Assembly (NCBI GenBank): GCA_030680405.1
Contig: JAUXVT010000040.1
Location: 1 to 32,482 of the forward strand
Source of the DNA: Thiobacillus sp.
GTDB lineage: Bacteria > Pseudomonadota > Gammaproteobacteria > Burkholderiales > Thiobacillaceae
DNA length: 32,482 nucleotides
Direction of reading: 5' to 3'
Position 1 is the stretch's first letter; every line of letters starts with the position of its first letter. The notes beneath the pieces are model-generated. The model worked only from the letters and a program-made list of their open reading frames with translations. It was not told the origin of the DNA and did not search any database. A program made the translations under genes and the position numbers. Below are positions 17,591 through 27,901 of this stretch, piece after piece.

Positions 17591-18079
17591 ATGAGTGCCA
17601 CAGTCAAGGATCCGGTCTGCGGGATGGAGGTTGCCCCAGCGCAGCTCGAAACAATATACGAGGGGCTTCACTATGCCTTCTGCTCGGAGCAATGCCAACA
17701 GCGCTTCGTCGCCAATCCCCACCTCTACATCGGGGTGCCCGGCGAGAAGGCGCCCAAGCAGAAGGGCGTGGAGTTGTTCAAGCGCAGACGCTTCCAACTC
17801 GACACCCCACTCGCCCCGCATGACGCCGTTATCTTGACCGATGAGCTGGGTGCCATGATGGGAGTGAAGGCAATCGATATTCAGGACGACAACACGGTGA
17901 CCATCACCTATGACCTGCTCCAGGCAACGGCGGATCAGCTCGAAGCGAAGATGGTGGAAGTGGGCGCAAGGCTCGGCGCAGGCTGGGCGGAGCGATTGCG
18001 CCGCAGCTTCGTGCATTACATGGAGGAATGCGAGACGGGAAACCTGGAAGTGCATCCGCACCATGGGCATGGCCATTGA
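17591..18079 (+). CDS. YHS domain protein with a ferredoxin-like C-terminal part
   Basis: Soluble protein of 162 residues. Residues of about 6-45 form a YHS domain (DPVCGM, then HYAFCSEQCQQRFVANPHLYIG), matching the two domains of the ATPase at 5109 and expected to bind metal through its Cys. Residues of about 60-130 (LTDELGAMMGVKAIDIQDDNTVTITYD followed by a helix) look like an HMA-type beta-alpha-beta fold without the CxxC. The end is His-rich (HPHHGHGH). Likely a cytosolic metal carrier or sensor. AAGGAG at 17579-17584 fixes the start. Confidence 0.85.
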   Translation: MSATVKDPVCGMEVAPAQLETIYEGLHYAFCSEQCQQRFVANPHLYIGVPGEKAPKQKGVELFKRRRFQLDTPLAPHDAVILTDELGAMMGVKAIDIQDDNTVTITYDLLQATADQLEAKMVEVGARLGAGWAERLRRSFVHYMEECETGNLEVHPHHGHGH

Positions 18080-18202
18080 GACAGCGTTCAGCAATTTGAA
18101 TGCCCGATCCCGGGCGAGGGGTACGAGAACGCAAGGCCAGGCCCGACTGCGACATGCACCTCATGGGGTGATTTTCGATGGCGACAAGCGAGGAGATAGA
18201 TC

Positions 18203-18388
18203 ATGGACTGGTTAACGCAGAACTGGATTTGGGTGGTGATTTTCGTCTTATTCATCGGCATGCATCTGTTCGGCCACGGTGGGCATGGGGGTCGCGGTGG
18301 CCACGGCGGCTGTGGTGGCGGGGACGGTCAACGGCCCGTGGGTGGAAAACGACCGGGCGAGGATAAACCGCAAGGCCATCAACATTGA
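18203..18388 (+). CDS. DUF2933-like small membrane protein with His/Gly tail
   Basis: Protein of 61 residues: short N-terminus, one transmembrane helix (about residues 8-24), then a Gly/His stretch (HGGHGGRGGHGGCGGG) and a Lys/His end. Same design as the protein at 8766-9008. The tail with one Cys and several His could chelate metal at the membrane surface. GAGGAGA precedes the ATG. About 120 bases upstream, after the YHS gene, hold no gene that I can see. Confidence 0.78.
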   Translation: MDWLTQNWIWVVIFVLFIGMHLFGHGGHGGRGGHGGCGGGDGQRPVGGKRPGEDKPQGHQH

Positions 18389-18399
18389 GGAGAGCCGTC

Positions 18400-18660
18400 A
18401 TGCTGAACATCAAGCTCGTTTCCTGGGCGCTCGGGTTGTGGGGCGCAGTCACTTTCGTGGTGTGCGTGATCTACGGCCTGGTCACGCCAGAAAGCCTGCA
18501 CATGCACGCGTTGCTCGAACAGGTGCTGCCGGCATTCAAATGGCTCACCTGGTGGGGTTTTCTGCTCGGGCTGGCCGAAAGTTTTCTCTACGGCGTGTAT
18601 GCCGGACTGGTGTATGTGCCGATCTACAACACGCTCAAGCGCCGATGGGCGGGTGGGTAA
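18400..18660 (+). CDS. DUF5676 family membrane protein
   Basis: Inner-membrane protein of 86 residues with two long hydrophobic segments (about residues 5-30 and 48-75) around a loop containing HMHALLEQ, ending in a basic tail (YNTLKRRWAGG). It fits DUF5676, a family found in metal-resistance islands with unknown function. The ATG at 18400 has GAGGAG upstream and is preferred to a TTG at 18385. It is 11 bases downstream of the DUF2933-like gene, so the two are co-transcribed. Confidence 0.8.
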   Translation: MLNIKLVSWALGLWGAVTFVVCVIYGLVTPESLHMHALLEQVLPAFKWLTWWGFLLGLAESFLYGVYAGLVYVPIYNTLKRRWAGG

Positions 18661-18664
18661 CGCG

Positions 18665-20905
<2,241 letters not shown>

Positions 20906-20908
20906 GCC

Positions 20909-21262
20909 ATGCATGAACTGCTGGTTCAGTGGGTGGGCTACGTCGTCCCCTGGATCGAGGCCCTGGGCATCGTCGTGGTGCTGTGGGGCGTCCTGGAGGC
21001 GTTCATGGGTCTGGCGCAGCGCGGCTGGTCGTTGGCGACGCAGCGCACGGTGCGCAAGGACCTCGGCGCCATTCGTCTTGCCATGGGCGAGAAGATGGTG
21101 CTCGGACTCGAGTTCTTCCTGGCCGGCGACATCGTCCAGACCATCGTGGTGCCGACCTGGAACTCGCTCGCGATCCTTGGCGGCATCGTGGTGATCCGCA
21201 CGGTGATCGTCTATTTCATGAACCTGGAGCTGAGCCGGGGAGCGAAACTGGGCAATGCGTGA
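20909..21262 (+). CDS. DUF1622 membrane protein
   Basis: Inner-membrane protein of 117 residues with about three hydrophobic segments. The segment GLEFFLAGDIVQTIVVPTWNSL followed by ILGGIVVIRTVIVYFMNLEL is the recognisable DUF1622 core. Function is unknown. It starts 3 bases after glgX, so it is probably the last gene of that operon. Confidence 0.88.
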   Translation: MHELLVQWVGYVVPWIEALGIVVVLWGVLEAFMGLAQRGWSLATQRTVRKDLGAIRLAMGEKMVLGLEFFLAGDIVQTIVVPTWNSLAILGGIVVIRTVIVYFMNLELSRGAKLGNA

Positions 21263-21300
21263 CTTGGCTGTGGCGTGATAGTGGAGAAGTGCGCCACTGA

Positions 21301-21328
21301 ATTGTCCATGATGTGAAATGCTGACAAT
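21301..21328 (+). promoter_or_regulatory. Inverted repeat upstream of the CcdA-like gene
   Basis: ATTGTC (21301-21306) and GACAAT (21323-21328) face each other across 16 bases, directly before the AAAAAGGAG ribosome site of the gene at 21344. It may be an operator or a weak leader stem for the 21344-23494 operon; it matches no regulator site I know. Confidence 0.25.
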
Positions 21329-21343
21329 CAAAAAGGAGATGTT

Positions 21344-22393
21344 ATGGATGCCGATAAAATTTTGACCGACGCAGAAAAGAGGGCACGTGTGTTTTTCGTC
21401 AGCAGTGCCTTCGTGCTGCTGTCGATCATCATCATCGCGCTGGTCTATCTTGCCACTAGCACCACCACGGCGGCGACCGCGACGCTGTCCTTCGCCGGCG
21501 GCGTGTCCAACATCTTCCTGCCCTGCACCCTGCCGCTGGCCTTCGTCATCGTGCCCATGAGCATGGGCCAGGGTTACCGTAAGGGCCTGATGATGGCCGT
21601 GCTGTTTGGTCTGGGGTTGACCATCACCCTGGGATTCTATGGGGTCGCCGTGGCCTTCCTCGGCGAGTATCTGGGGTTGGACCAGACCACCCGCATCATG
21701 TACGTGGTCGCGGGCGTCGCGGCATTGCTATTCGGTCTTTCCGAACTCAAGTTGATCTCCTTATCGCTCCCTGCCTACACGCGCACCCCGAAGTTCATTG
21801 AGGAGCGCTCGGATTACCTGAAGGTGTTTTTCCTGGGGCTGTTTCTGGGCAATGCCGGCGTGGGTTGCCCCAACCCCATCACCTATGTGCTGCTGGTTTA
21901 TGTCGCCAGCACCGGCAGCCTGTGGGATGGTTTCTGGCTCATGGGGATCAACGGGGTCGGCCGCGCCCTGCCGCTGATCTTTTTGTCCGTGCTGGGAATT
22001 CTGGGCGTGAATGCCCTGCCGGGTTTGCTCAAAAAAAAGATCACCGTCGACAAGATCGTGGGGTGGTCGTTGGTGGCGCTGGCTTCATTTATCACCCTGA
22101 ACGGCCTTTTCAGCCATTACTGGTACGAAGCCTCTTACTTCCATGAAGGATTGAATATGCTTGCGGAAAGGATAGGTGGAGAACGGCTCGCCGAGGCGGC
22201 CATTGAAATGAAGGAAGAAAAGATACTTTTGATTGAATGGGCGCCGTGGGCGAACCTGGGGCTCATGCTGGGGACGCTGTTCTGGTTCTGGTGGAAGAAT
22301 GGCAAGCAATTCACCAAAGAGGTGGTCGTGGTGCTGATCATCTTCACCCTCTGGGGCCTCAGCGTCATGCCGTTGGGTGTTAAGGCCATGTAA
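21344..22393 (+). CDS. CcdA/DsbD-like thiol-electron transport membrane protein
   Basis: Integral membrane protein of 349 residues with about eight hydrophobic segments. The first six resemble CcdA: Cys61 in FLPCTLPL and Cys175 in GVGCPNPITYVLL occupy the positions of the redox cysteines of CcdA helices 1 and 4, which carry electrons from cytosolic thioredoxin to periplasmic thiols. The second Cys lies before Pro (CPNP) rather than after it, and a C-terminal extension with two more helices and a charged loop (about residues 270-300) is not typical, so it may be a specialised variant. AAAAAGGAG precedes the start. Downstream genes encode a periplasmic protein, CopZ and a CxxC protein. Confidence 0.8.
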   Translation: MDADKILTDAEKRARVFFVSSAFVLLSIIIIALVYLATSTTTAATATLSFAGGVSNIFLPCTLPLAFVIVPMSMGQGYRKGLMMAVLFGLGLTITLGFYGVAVAFLGEYLGLDQTTRIMYVVAGVAALLFGLSELKLISLSLPAYTRTPKFIEERSDYLKVFFLGLFLGNAGVGCPNPITYVLLVYVASTGSLWDGFWLMGINGVGRALPLIFLSVLGILGVNALPGLLKKKITVDKIVGWSLVALASFITLNGLFSHYWYEASYFHEGLNMLAERIGGERLAEAAIEMKEEKILLIEWAPWANLGLMLGTLFWFWWKNGKQFTKEVVVVLIIFTLWGLSVMPLGVKAM

Positions 22394-22460
22394 TAACACG
22401 TAAAGATTGAATGGGGGCAGGGCGTTCGAAAGTCTGGGCTACAAACTAAAGGAGATAAGA

Positions 22461-22892
22461 ATGTTCCGTATTTCATTCAGAGCCCTGTTGTCTTTTGCCC
22501 TCGCCATGGCCTTGAGCGGTCTGGCCTGGGCGCACACGGAATTGCCGCTGGCCAAACTCACCCCGCCGCACGGCGGCCTGCTCGCCGCTTCAGGTGCTTA
22601 CCACGTGGAACTGGTGCTGAAGCCTGACCGGGTGCAAGTCTTTGTGACCGACCATCTCGACAAACCGATCAATATCCAGGGGGTCACTGGCACGGCCAAT
22701 CTGCGGGTGAAGGGCAAAAAAGCCCAGCGAGTGCCGTTGCGGGTGGTGGACGACCGTCTGGAAGGCCCTGCGGTAATCCCCGCCGACGCCCCTGTCACGG
22801 TGATGATTAGGCTCAACATCGGCGGCGCTGAACAAATGGTTCCTTATGCCTGGCCTGCCGGCGGGCCGAGACCCAAGCCGGCGGGACGGTGA
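22461..22892 (+). CDS. Exported protein resembling the N-terminal domain of CzcB-type efflux adaptors
   Basis: Periplasmic protein of 143 residues with a signal peptide of about 22 residues (ending in AWA). The mature chain (PPHGGLLAASGAYHVELVLKP, VFVTDHLDKPINI, then GTANLRVKGKK) matches the beta-rich domain that precedes the membrane-fusion part of CzcB/CusB-like adaptors, here as a stand-alone protein. It may present metal to an exporter or sense it. AAAGGAGATAAG lies directly upstream. It is followed 23 bases later by a 31-residue membrane peptide. Confidence 0.75.
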   Translation: MFRISFRALLSFALAMALSGLAWAHTELPLAKLTPPHGGLLAASGAYHVELVLKPDRVQVFVTDHLDKPINIQGVTGTANLRVKGKKAQRVPLRVVDDRLEGPAVIPADAPVTVMIRLNIGGAEQMVPYAWPAGGPRPKPAGR

Positions 22893-22915
22893 GCCATGAG
22901 GCGATGGGAGGGCGC

Positions 22916-23011
22916 ATGAAGATCGAGTTGGAAAGAAAGAACCTCGTGGTCGGGATGTTGTTCGTGTTCCTGGCCGGGATCTTTTTCGGCTACTTGTTGG
23001 CAACTTTCTAG
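22916..23011 (+). CDS. 31-residue single-span membrane peptide
   Basis: Tiny gene with a GGGAGGG ribosome site just upstream. The peptide has a charged N-terminus (MKIELERKN) and one hydrophobic helix of about 20 residues ending LLATF. It sits 23 bases after the adaptor-like gene and 10 bases before the CopZ gene, fitting neatly into the operon. It could be a small subunit or stabiliser of the CcdA-like protein or of an exporter; no homologue is recognised. Confidence 0.6.
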   Translation: MKIELERKNLVVGMLFVFLAGIFFGYLLATF

Positions 23012-23021
23012 GGGGAACGAG

Positions 23022-23243
23022 ATGACGATCGTACGGAAGGTGTTCCGGGTGGAGGGCATGCACTGCGGTGCGTGTGCCGTTTCCACCGGCATGGTACTCA
23101 AGACCGTGAAGGGGGTGAAATCCGCGCGCGCGGACTACGATTCGCGCAGCACGGAGGTCGAGTACGACGACGCCCAGGCCGGTCTGGCAGATCTGAACCA
23201 GGCGCTGGAAGGGCTGGGCTACCGGCTGGAGGAGAGGGCATGA
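23022..23243 (+). CDS. copZ: CopZ-like HMA-domain copper chaperone
   Basis: Cytosolic protein of 73 residues with one heavy-metal-associated domain: VEGMHCGACAVS with metal-binding Cys15 and Cys18, a VKSARADYDSRSTEVEYDD second half and a C-terminal helix. Such chaperones carry Cu(I) to P1B ATPases; mercury or another soft metal is possible. It overlaps the next gene by 4 bases (ATGA). As neither ATPase in the window has a CxxC HMA domain, the delivery partner may be a YHS domain or another pump. Confidence 0.9.
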   Translation: MTIVRKVFRVEGMHCGACAVSTGMVLKTVKGVKSARADYDSRSTEVEYDDAQAGLADLNQALEGLGYRLEERA

Positions 23244-23494
23244 TCGACATGCTCTTCATCACTGTTCCAAATTGTGCCCAATGCGCCAAGGCCAGGCACA
23301 TGATCGAGAAAGTGCAGGCGGATTTCCCGGAGTTGAAGGTGGAGTACATCGACGTGACCGTGCATCCGGAGATCCTGCAACAGTACCGCGTGTTGTCGGC
23401 CCCCGGCATCGTGCTCAACGGCAAGCTCGAGTATACCGGGGGGATCGAGGAGGCTCCCTTTCGCGAGCGACTGAAGCAGCTTTCCGGCGGGTGA
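23240..23494 (+). CDS. Small thioredoxin-like protein with CxxC (second copy type)
   Basis: Cytosolic protein of 84 residues with the redox motif CAQC (Cys12, Cys15), a SAPGIVLNGK segment holding the cis-Pro, and a final amphipathic helix. It resembles the minimal thioredoxin proteins of the kind at 3042-3269 and may reduce the CcdA-like protein at 21344 or a metal-bound chaperone. The start overlaps the CopZ stop, so the two are coupled. It is the last gene of the 21344-23494 operon. Confidence 0.87.
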   Translation: MIDMLFITVPNCAQCAKARHMIEKVQADFPELKVEYIDVTVHPEILQQYRVLSAPGIVLNGKLEYTGGIEEAPFRERLKQLSGG

Positions 23495-23570
23495 CCGCGC
23501 GGGAAAGGCGAGCGCGAACGGCTGTTCGGGTTGCTTAACGACGGTATCGCTAATCCAAAAAGGAGGACAC

Positions 23571-24910
23571 ATGGATTTGTCATTATCTGAAAACACCGGC
23601 GCCAGACGGGCGGAACGCATCGTTGCGCGCGTGTTCCGGGATAATCCCGGCAGCATGGCGGTACGTTTGTGGGATGGTCATACCCTGGCCTCCGGCAATC
23701 GCTCGCCTGAATACACCCTCGTCTTTCGCGAGCCCTGCCCGTTCCGCGAGCTTATCCTGTCGCGCGATCCGCTGCGTCTGGCCGAAGCCTATTTCCTGGG
23801 GAAGGTGGATATCGAAGGGGATCTCTACGCTGTGCTCCAGCTCAAGGACCATCTGCAATCCCTGTGCCTGTCAGCCGCCGAGAAGGCCGCCTTCCTTTCC
23901 GGAGCGCTTTTGTTGGGGAATTCTGCGGAGGAGGATGCAGGTACCGTTTTGCCCGGTTGGCGCGCCTCCCTGCGTACGCGCCTCCTGGGCGCACATTCCA
24001 AGGCACGCGACCGCCAGGCCATCGCCTTCCACTACGACATTTCCAACTCCTTCTACCAACTCTGGCTGGATGAACGGATGGTCTATTCCTGTGCCTACTT
24101 CGAGAAGGCGGCCGACGGCCTTGACCAGGCTCAGCGCAACAAGCTCGATCACCTCTGCCGCAAATTACGGCTCAAACCCGGCGAACGATTGCTGGATATA
24201 GGTTGCGGCTGGGGCGCGTTGACCCGCCGGGCGGCCGTGCATTTCGGCGTGTTCGCCCACGGCATCACCCTCAGCCGCAACCAGTATGAACACTGTCTGC
24301 GCCAGATCGCTGAAGAAAGGATTGCAGGAGCGGGTCAGCGTGGAACTGAAGGATTACCGGGAAATGGTGGGCGATGCTGTGTTCGACAAGATCGTCAGCG
24401 TCGGCATGTTCGAGCATGTTGGCATCAGGAATTTCCCCATTTACTTCGGCACGGCCCAGCGTTTACTGAAATCGGGCGGGCTGTTTCTGAACCACGGCAT
24501 TACCTGCGACACGGAAGGCTGGCGCAAGAGCCTCTCGACCGAGTTCATCAACCGCTATGTTTTCCCCGACGGCGAGTTGGACACGGTGAGCAACGCGCAG
24601 CGCGCCATGGAAGTGTTCCCGCTTCGAGATTCTGGACGTGGAGGCGTTGCGGCCTCATTACGCCATGACCCTGCGGCATTGGGTGCGGCGCCTGGAAGAC
24701 CATCGGGAAGAAGAGGTATTGCGGCACGTCCCAGAGACGACCTATCGAATCTGGCATCTGTATATGGCGGCCTGCGACTTATCCTTCGAGGAGGGCGGCA
24801 TCGGCGTCTACCAGATACTGGGTGGCAAACGGGCGAAAGGTTTAAATCTGGTTCCCTTGAGGCGGCGGGATGTCTATCGCCAGCCCCTGAAACCGAGAGT
24901 CGATGAATGA
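23571..24910 (+). pseudogene. cfa: Cyclopropane-fatty-acyl-phospholipid synthase, interrupted by two frameshifts
   Basis: SAM-dependent enzyme that adds a methylene bridge to unsaturated membrane fatty acids, raising resistance to acid and oxidants. The reading frame begins at 23571 (AAAAAGGAGG upstream) and shows FHYDISNSFYQLWLDERMVYSCAYF and LLDIGCGWGALTRR. Near 24315-24325 the family sequence jumps to the next frame (GLQERVSVELKDYREM, then VGMFEHVG) and near 24610-24625 it jumps again (FEILDVEALRPHYAMTLRHW), ending at 24908-24910. Each jump fits one extra base; the first lies at an AAA run. The sequence is otherwise well conserved and the last stop overlaps the next start, so sequencing error and recent mutation are both possible. 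If real, the gene is dead. Confidence 0.88.
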
Positions 24911-25929
24911 AAAAAACAGTCCATGGCTATCTGCAAACCGGTCAAGCGACCTGCCATGACCCAGGTGGTGCGGCGATTCCCTGTGCCGGCAGTGGCCAGG
25001 ACGGCGAATTCCGCCGGGGCATTCCCTGGCCCGAACCGCGCTTCGAAGTCCTCGGTGAAATCGTCCTCGACCAGCTCACGGGACTCTTTTGGATGCGGAA
25101 CGCCACCCCCGGTGAACTGCCCATGACCTGGCGGGAAGCGCTGGCATTTGTTGCCGGAATGAACCGCGAACGGGCGCTGGGCTTTTCCGACTGGCGGCTG
25201 CCCAACCGGCGTGAACTGCGCAGCCTGGTGAGCCACCAGACCCGACGTCCCGCCCTGGCCGAGGGACATCCTTTCGTCAACGTGTTTGCCAGCTGGTACT
25301 GGAGTGCCACCAGCGCCGCCGGCGCACCCGCCCACGCCTGGTATGTGGACATGGATGGCGGGCGCATGTTCTACGGCGGCAAAGATCAATCGTTTCTGGT
25401 CTGGCCGGTGCGGGGGGAAAGCCGCATGCTGCCGGCCACCGGTCAGACGCTGTGTTACGACGACCAGGGCGCAGTCATTCCGTGCGCGGGAACGGGACAG
25501 GACGGCGAATTTCGCACGGGGCTATCTTGTCCCGCGCCGCGCTTTTCCGCTCGGGATGAGACGGTGATCGACCGCCTCACCGGACTTGTCTGGCGGCGCG
25601 CCGCGAGCCTCGCGCCGGAGGGTATGACTTGGCAAGAGGCGCTGGCGGCGGTGGCACGCTTGAACCTGGAGGACGGAGGCGCGGGCTGGCGGCTGCCCAG
25701 CATCAACGAGCTGGAATCACTGACGGACTGCGCCGCCGCCAATCCGGCCCTGCCGTCGGATCATACCTTTACGGAAGTTCGGGACGTGTATTGGTCGTCG
25801 ACCACCAGCCTATACGAACCCGACTGGGCATGGGCGCTCTATCTGGACAAGGGCGCGGTGGGTGTCGGGCAGAAAAGCCAGGCACGCTTTCACCTATGGC
25901 CGGTTCAGGAAAACCATGAGCAGCGCTGA
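24907..25929 (+). CDS. Protein of two tandem DUF1566 domains
   Basis: Protein of 340 residues consisting of two copies of the same 165-residue unit. Each begins with TGQ followed by a Cys, IPCAG-GQDGEFR and PRF, then DxLTGL-W, MTWxEAL, GWRLP-type and YWS segments, and ends in a WPV motif. DUF1566 is related to formylglycine-enzyme and C-type-lectin-like folds, usually surface-exposed or secreted, but no signal peptide is seen here. Function is unknown. The start overlaps the cfa stop (ATGA). Confidence 0.85.
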   Translation: MKKTVHGYLQTGQATCHDPGGAAIPCAGSGQDGEFRRGIPWPEPRFEVLGEIVLDQLTGLFWMRNATPGELPMTWREALAFVAGMNRERALGFSDWRLPNRRELRSLVSHQTRRPALAEGHPFVNVFASWYWSATSAAGAPAHAWYVDMDGGRMFYGGKDQSFLVWPVRGESRMLPATGQTLCYDDQGAVIPCAGTGQDGEFRTGLSCPAPRFSARDETVIDRLTGLVWRRAASLAPEGMTWQEALAAVARLNLEDGGAGWRLPSINELESLTDCAAANPALPSDHTFTEVRDVYWSSTTSLYEPDWAWALYLDKGAVGVGQKSQARFHLWPVQENHEQR

Positions 25930-25941
25930 AATTGCGCGCTG
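25921..25941 (+). other. Inverted repeat between the DUF1566 gene and ftsH
   Basis: CAGCGC (25921-25926) pairs with GCGCTG (25936-25941) around a 9-base loop, overlapping the stop of the DUF1566 gene. It is followed by TTGACA, a good -35 sequence, but no matching -10 is present. It may be a weak terminator; the role is uncertain. Confidence 0.25.
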
Positions 25942-25982
25942 ATTGACAACATTACGTTTGAAGCTGGCTTTGAGGAGGTGAT

Positions 25983-27878
25983 ATGGAGAAGCAGCAACAC
26001 CAGTTTTCGCTCTGGTACTTCCTGATCGCGTTTCTGCTGATCCTGGCGATGCAGAGTTTCCTGTTCGCCCCGCACGCCGAGAACCTCGCCTACAGCGAGT
26101 TCAAGGCCCTGCTCAAGGCCGGCAAGGTCGAGAACATCGCCCTCGGCGAGCGCGCCATCACCGGCACGCTCAAACCGGACGGGCTCGAGGAGCTGCTGCC
26201 CAAGGAGAAGCGCGAAGCGCTCAAGCGCGCCGGCGAAGGCAAGGAACACCGCTTCATCACGGTGCGCGTGGACGACCCCGGTCTCGTCAAGGACCTCGAA
26301 GCGGCCAAGGTGAGCTTCGCCGGCCAAGTGGAGAGCAAGTGGTTCTCCACGCTGCTTTCCTGGATTCTGCCCGCCGTCATCTTCTTCGCGCTGTGGAGCG
26401 TGATCATGAAGCGCATGGGCGGCGCGGCCGGCGGATTCATGGAGATCGGCAAGAGCAAGGCCAAGGTCTATATGGAGCAGCAGACCGGCGTGACCTTCGA
26501 CGATGTCGCCGGGGTGGACGAGGCCAAGGAGGAGCTGAAGGAGATCATCGAGTTCCTCAGGAACCCGAAGGAATACGGCAAGCTCGGCGCGCGCATGCCC
26601 AAGGGCGTGCTGCTGGTCGGCCCGCCTGGCACCGGCAAGACCCTGCTCGCGCGCGCGGTGGCGGGCGAGGCCAGCGTGCCGTTCTTCTCCATCAGCGGTT
26701 CGGAGTTCGTGGAGATGTTCGTGGGCGTGGGCGCGGCGCGCGTGCGTGACTTGTTCGAGCAGGCGCGCAAGCAGGCGCCGGCAATCATTTTCATCGACGA
26801 GCTCGACGCCCTCGGCCGAGCGCGCGGGGCGTACCCGCTCGCCGGCGGGCACGACGAGAAGGAGCAGACGCTCAATCAGTTGCTGTCCGAGATGGACGGC
26901 TTCGACCCGAGCCAGGGGCTGGTGCTGCTCGCCGCCACCAACCGCCCGGAGATTCTCGATCCCGCGCTGCTGCGCGCCGGGCGCTTCGACCGTCAGGTGC
27001 TGGTGGATCGCCCGGACAAGAAAGGACGCATGGACATCCTCAGGGTGCACCTGAAGAAAGTGCATCTGGCCGCCGATGCCGATCCGGAGCAGATCGCCGC
27101 GCTCACCACCGGCTTCACCGGCGCCGACCTCGCCAATCTGGTGAACGAGGCAGCGCTGCTCGCCACGCGCCGCGGCGCCGAAGCCGTCGGGCCCGACGAT
27201 TTCACCGCGGCGGTGGAGCGCATCGTCGCGGGCCTCGAGAAAAAGAACCGGCTGCTCAACCCGAAGGAGCGCGAGATCGTCGCCTACCACGAGATGGGCC
27301 ACGCGCTGGTGGCGCTGTCGCTGCCAGGAACCGACCCGGTGCACAAGGTCTCGATCATCCCGCGCGGCATCGGCGCGCTCGGCTACACCATCCAGCGTCC
27401 GACCGAGGATCGCTACCTGATGACGCGGGAGGAGCTGGAAAACAAGATGGCGGTGCTGCTCGGCGGGCGGGCCGCGGAGCAGCTCGTGTTCGGGCATCTC
27501 TCAACCGGCGCGGCTGACGACCTCGCGAAGGTCACCGACATCGCGCGCAGCATGGTCATGCGCTACGGCATGCACGCGAAGCTCGGCCACGTCGCCTACC
27601 AGGCGGAGCGCCCGGTGTTCATCCAGGCGCCCGACGCGATGCCCGGAGCGCGCGAGTACAGCGAAGAGACGGCGCGCGAGATCGACCGCGCGGTGCGCGA
27701 CATCCTGCAGGCGGCGTTCGACCGGGCGGTAGCGACCTTGAAGGCACGGCGCGATACACTCGATCGCGGCGCGCGTGAGTTGCTCGCCCACGAGACGCTG
27801 ACCGAAGACGAACTCCGAGAACTGCTCAAGCCGGCGCTGGTTGCGGCTGCGGCGGCGGCGGGCGCCGTGCAACCCTGA
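25983..27878 (+). CDS. ftsH: ATP-dependent zinc metalloprotease FtsH, accessory copy
   Basis: Membrane-bound AAA+ protease of 631 residues that extracts and degrades damaged membrane proteins. Two transmembrane helices (about 10-28 and 118-138) flank a periplasmic domain. The AAA module has Walker A GPPGTGKT near residue 213, Walker [15 protein letters not shown], pore loop [10 protein letters not shown] and an [20 protein letters not shown] region. The protease site is HEMGH (near 436-440), with a further Asp in [11 protein letters not shown] near 511. Differences from housekeeping FtsH (an acidic periplasmic region, [15 protein letters not shown], an Ala-rich C-terminus) and the genomic setting suggest an extra, stress-related copy. 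GAGGAGG precedes the start. Confidence 0.94.
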   Translation: MEKQQHQFSLWYFLIAFLLILAMQSFLFAPHAENLAYSEFKALLKAGKVENIALGERAITGTLKPDGLEELLPKEKREALKRAGEGKEHRFITVRVDDPGLVKDLEAAKVSFAGQVESKWFSTLLSWILPAVIFFALWSVIMKRMGGAAGGFMEIGKSKAKVYMEQQTGVTFDDVAGVDEAKEELKEIIEFLRNPKEYGKLGARMPKGVLLVGPPGTGKTLLARAVAGEASVPFFSISGSEFVEMFVGVGAARVRDLFEQARKQAPAIIFIDELDALGRARGAYPLAGGHDEKEQTLNQLLSEMDGFDPSQGLVLLAATNRPEILDPALLRAGRFDRQVLVDRPDKKGRMDILRVHLKKVHLAADADPEQIAALTTGFTGADLANLVNEAALLATRRGAEAVGPDDFTAAVERIVAGLEKKNRLLNPKEREIVAYHEMGHALVALSLPGTDPVHKVSIIPRGIGALGYTIQRPTEDRYLMTREELENKMAVLLGGRAAEQLVFGHLSTGAADDLAKVTDIARSMVMRYGMHAKLGHVAYQAERPVFIQAPDAMPGAREYSEETAREIDRAVRDILQAAFDRAVATLKARRDTLDRGARELLAHETLTEDELRELLKPALVAAAAAAGAVQP

Positions 27879-27901
27879 GAACCGACAACTAAGGAGACAT
27901 T

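Noticed and set aside
23515-23528. Small hairpin CGAAC-GGCT-GTTCG before cfa
   Set aside because: Five-base stem without a T-run; too weak to call a terminator.
25943-25971. TTGACA as a promoter -35 before ftsH
   Set aside because: No acceptable -10 sequence at 16-18 bases; GGCTTT is a poor match.
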